Below are positions 5,463-5,501 of a stretch of 5,501 nucleotides of DNA, piece by piece. This DNA is from an uncultured Mailhella sp. (GTDB taxonomy: Bacteria > Desulfobacterota > Desulfovibrionia > Desulfovibrionales > Desulfovibrionaceae), in the NCBI GenBank assembly GCA_948482415.1, contig CAOMFZ010000133.1, forward strand, positions 1 through 5,501. Reading direction: 5' to 3'. Numbering within the stretch: the stretch's first letter is position 1; each line of letters starts with the position of its first letter. The translations under genes were made by a program, and so were the position numbers. A model generated the notes under the pieces. It was not told where the DNA came from. It made no database searches and saw only the letters and a program-made list of their open reading frames with translations.

Positions 5463-5501
5463 TGTGTCGTCAATAAATTTTTGCCCAAATAGCAATACAT
5501 C

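Noticed and set aside
5291..5500. Minus-strand open frame of 69 codons at the right end
   Set aside because: Most of it is the inverted-end repeat copy 2, ending in an arginine-rich read-through of hairpins; the ATG sits outside the repeat with no strong ribosome site. The peptide similarity to the other copy is reported as a repeat finding instead.
5463..5501. Possible end of an insertion sequence adjoining repeat copy 2
   Set aside because: GTGTGTCGTCAATAAATTTT has the look of some IS ends, but only about 40 bases are visible and there is no partner end or transposase, so it cannot be supported.

Overview
The window is a mostly ordinary chromosomal segment carrying arginine-biosynthesis genes, a tRNA and a zinc-finger regulator, with two intergenic tracts packed with palindromic repeats. 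The pairing of a Ros/MucR-type zinc-finger protein with a UPF0280 protein, together with the low-to-moderate G+C content and the style of the repeats, suggests a member of the Desulfovibrionaceae (Desulfobacterota, formerly Deltaproteobacteria), probably one of its lower-GC members. This assignment is inference from family recognition, not from a marker gene.

Layout. Positions 1-334 (minus) hold the N-terminal 111 codons of a UPF0280 (ApbE-like fold) protein that runs off the left edge. It is divergent from argG. The gap between them (335-462) carries a good promoter for argG and an ARG-box-like palindrome just downstream of its -10. argG (463-1665) and argH (1738-3135) encode the last two steps of arginine synthesis, citrulline to argininosuccinate to arginine plus fumarate. 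A terminator-like hairpin lies between them. Seven bases after argH is a 167-residue protein resembling nucleoside 2-deoxyribosyltransferases, probably cotranscribed with argGH.

From 3647 to about 4363 I see no gene. The stretch is a mosaic of palindromic units: a tight hairpin, a GGGGG/CCCCC-bounded unit, a 140-bp unit with 15-bp inverted ends (core AGCATTTCCGG), and a 139-bp ATTGC...GCAAT unit that folds into two long hairpins. The minus strand then carries tRNA-Leu(CAA) (4428-4514) with its own promoter and a strong intrinsic terminator, preceded by a Ros/MucR-type regulator gene (4677-5087) with a promoter whose -10 sits in a perfect 12-bp palindrome. The right end (5200-5462) is a second, longer relative of the inverted-end repeat, sharing modules with the first tract, some of them flipped.

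How it works together: argG, argH and the downstream gene look like one transcription unit, possibly under an arginine repressor, with the internal hairpin tuning argH relative to argG. The regulator and tRNA genes are independent minus-strand units. I found no convincing new multi-gene system. The most unusual content is the modular repeat family, including a 48-bp block that reads as a similar peptide in both copies.
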